Of a stretch of 64,000 nucleotides of DNA, positions 63,897-64,000 are shown piece by piece. The stretch lies in assembly GCA_044507625.1 (NCBI GenBank), contig JBIQJE010000005.1, forward strand, positions 1-64,000. Reading direction: 5' to 3'. Both the position numbers and the translations under genes were made by a program. The stretch's first letter is position 1, and each line of letters starts with the position of its first letter. The stretch comes from Hyphomicrobium_A sp044507625. GTDB lineage: Bacteria; Pseudomonadota; Alphaproteobacteria; Rhizobiales; Hyphomicrobiaceae. The notes beneath the pieces were generated by a model. The model saw nothing but the letters and a program-made list of their open reading frames with translations. It searched no databases and was not told where the DNA came from.

Positions 63897-64000
63897 TCAG
63901 AAGTAGAACAGCACCGCGAGGAACAGGGCGGCCCAGCCAATGAGCCACAGCCGGTGCGCCTGGCCGATGAGCCAGACGCCACAGCGCCGCGCCGCATCCT
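63897..64000 (-). CDS. C-terminal end of a membrane protein (partial)
   Basis: Minus-strand frame open to the right edge, stop at 63899-63897. The visible residues include VWLIGQAHRLWLIGWAALFLAVLFYF, a hydrophobic C-terminal helix. Its position opposite glnA, behind a terminator, fits a real convergent gene, but too little is visible to name it. Confidence 0.5.
   Translation of the reverse strand, partial: DAARRCGVWLIGQAHRLWLIGWAALFLAVLFYF

Overview
The window reads as a chromosomal segment of a high-GC alphaproteobacterium of the order Hyphomicrobiales, probably a methylotroph of the Hyphomicrobium/Methyloceanibacter kind. This rests on gene content and synteny: EipA/DUF1134, the CBP3-like ubiquinol-cytochrome c chaperone with DUF177, plsX, fabH, ihfA and a MerR regulator, yajC-secD-secF followed by an Mth938 gene and a squalene/phytoene-synthase-like gene, TrmFO, glnB-glnA, and a lanthanide-type methanol dehydrogenase cluster. 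No phage, transposon or CRISPR array is visible. Most of the window is ordinary core genome.

Layout: 0-1.6 kb, end of an exopolysaccharide locus (sugar transferase, O-antigen-ligase-like protein). 1.6-8.2 kb, a cluster of three imelysin-family proteins, a di-heme oxidoreductase and a DUF1513 protein. 8.3-13.7 kb, DUF1097, pgi, tal, a flavin reductase and an aldo/keto reductase. 13.8-20.6 kb, a one-directional sulfate-uptake cluster: sbp, alpha/beta hydrolase, XRE-cupin regulator, cysT, cysW, cysA, cysB. 20.9-24.1 kb, xoxF-xoxJ-xoxG. 24.3-28 kb, two porins with long non-coding flanks. 29-34.2 kb, tRNA-Pro and the fatty-acid/phospholipid initiation operon. 34.4-36.3 kb, bamE and a divergent DJ-1/TetR pair with twin operators. 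36.4-38.5 kb, an H+-pyrophosphatase. 39-46.7 kb, poorly characterised membrane and secreted proteins, trmFO and a large SGNH hydrolase. 46.7-50.1 kb, the Sec translocon accessory operon. 50.4-58.2 kb, small envelope genes, a bactofilin fused to a cadherin-like domain, a Crp/Fnr regulator, a deacetylase, EipA and an L,D-transpeptidase. 58.4-63.9 kb, a TPR protein, NnrDE and glnBA.

The most interesting signal is in the sulfate cluster. Three separate start regions (cysT, the XRE-cupin regulator, sbp) carry the same 53-bp promoter architecture: an upstream TGCG-N-ATAAGC block, a TGGTTC -35-like block, and TCGCTA or TCGGTA exactly 17 bp later. This implies one regulon that includes an uncharacterised XRE-cupin regulator and probably its companion hydrolase. 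Other notable items are the twin perfect palindromes between the TetR and DJ-1 genes, a perfect 18-bp palindrome upstream of an OprP-type porin, the bactofilin/CSPG fusion, two imelysin paralogues that have lost the GxHxxE histidine, and a candidate sigma-54 promoter for glnBA.

All calls come from reading the sequence and recalled family knowledge. No database search was run.
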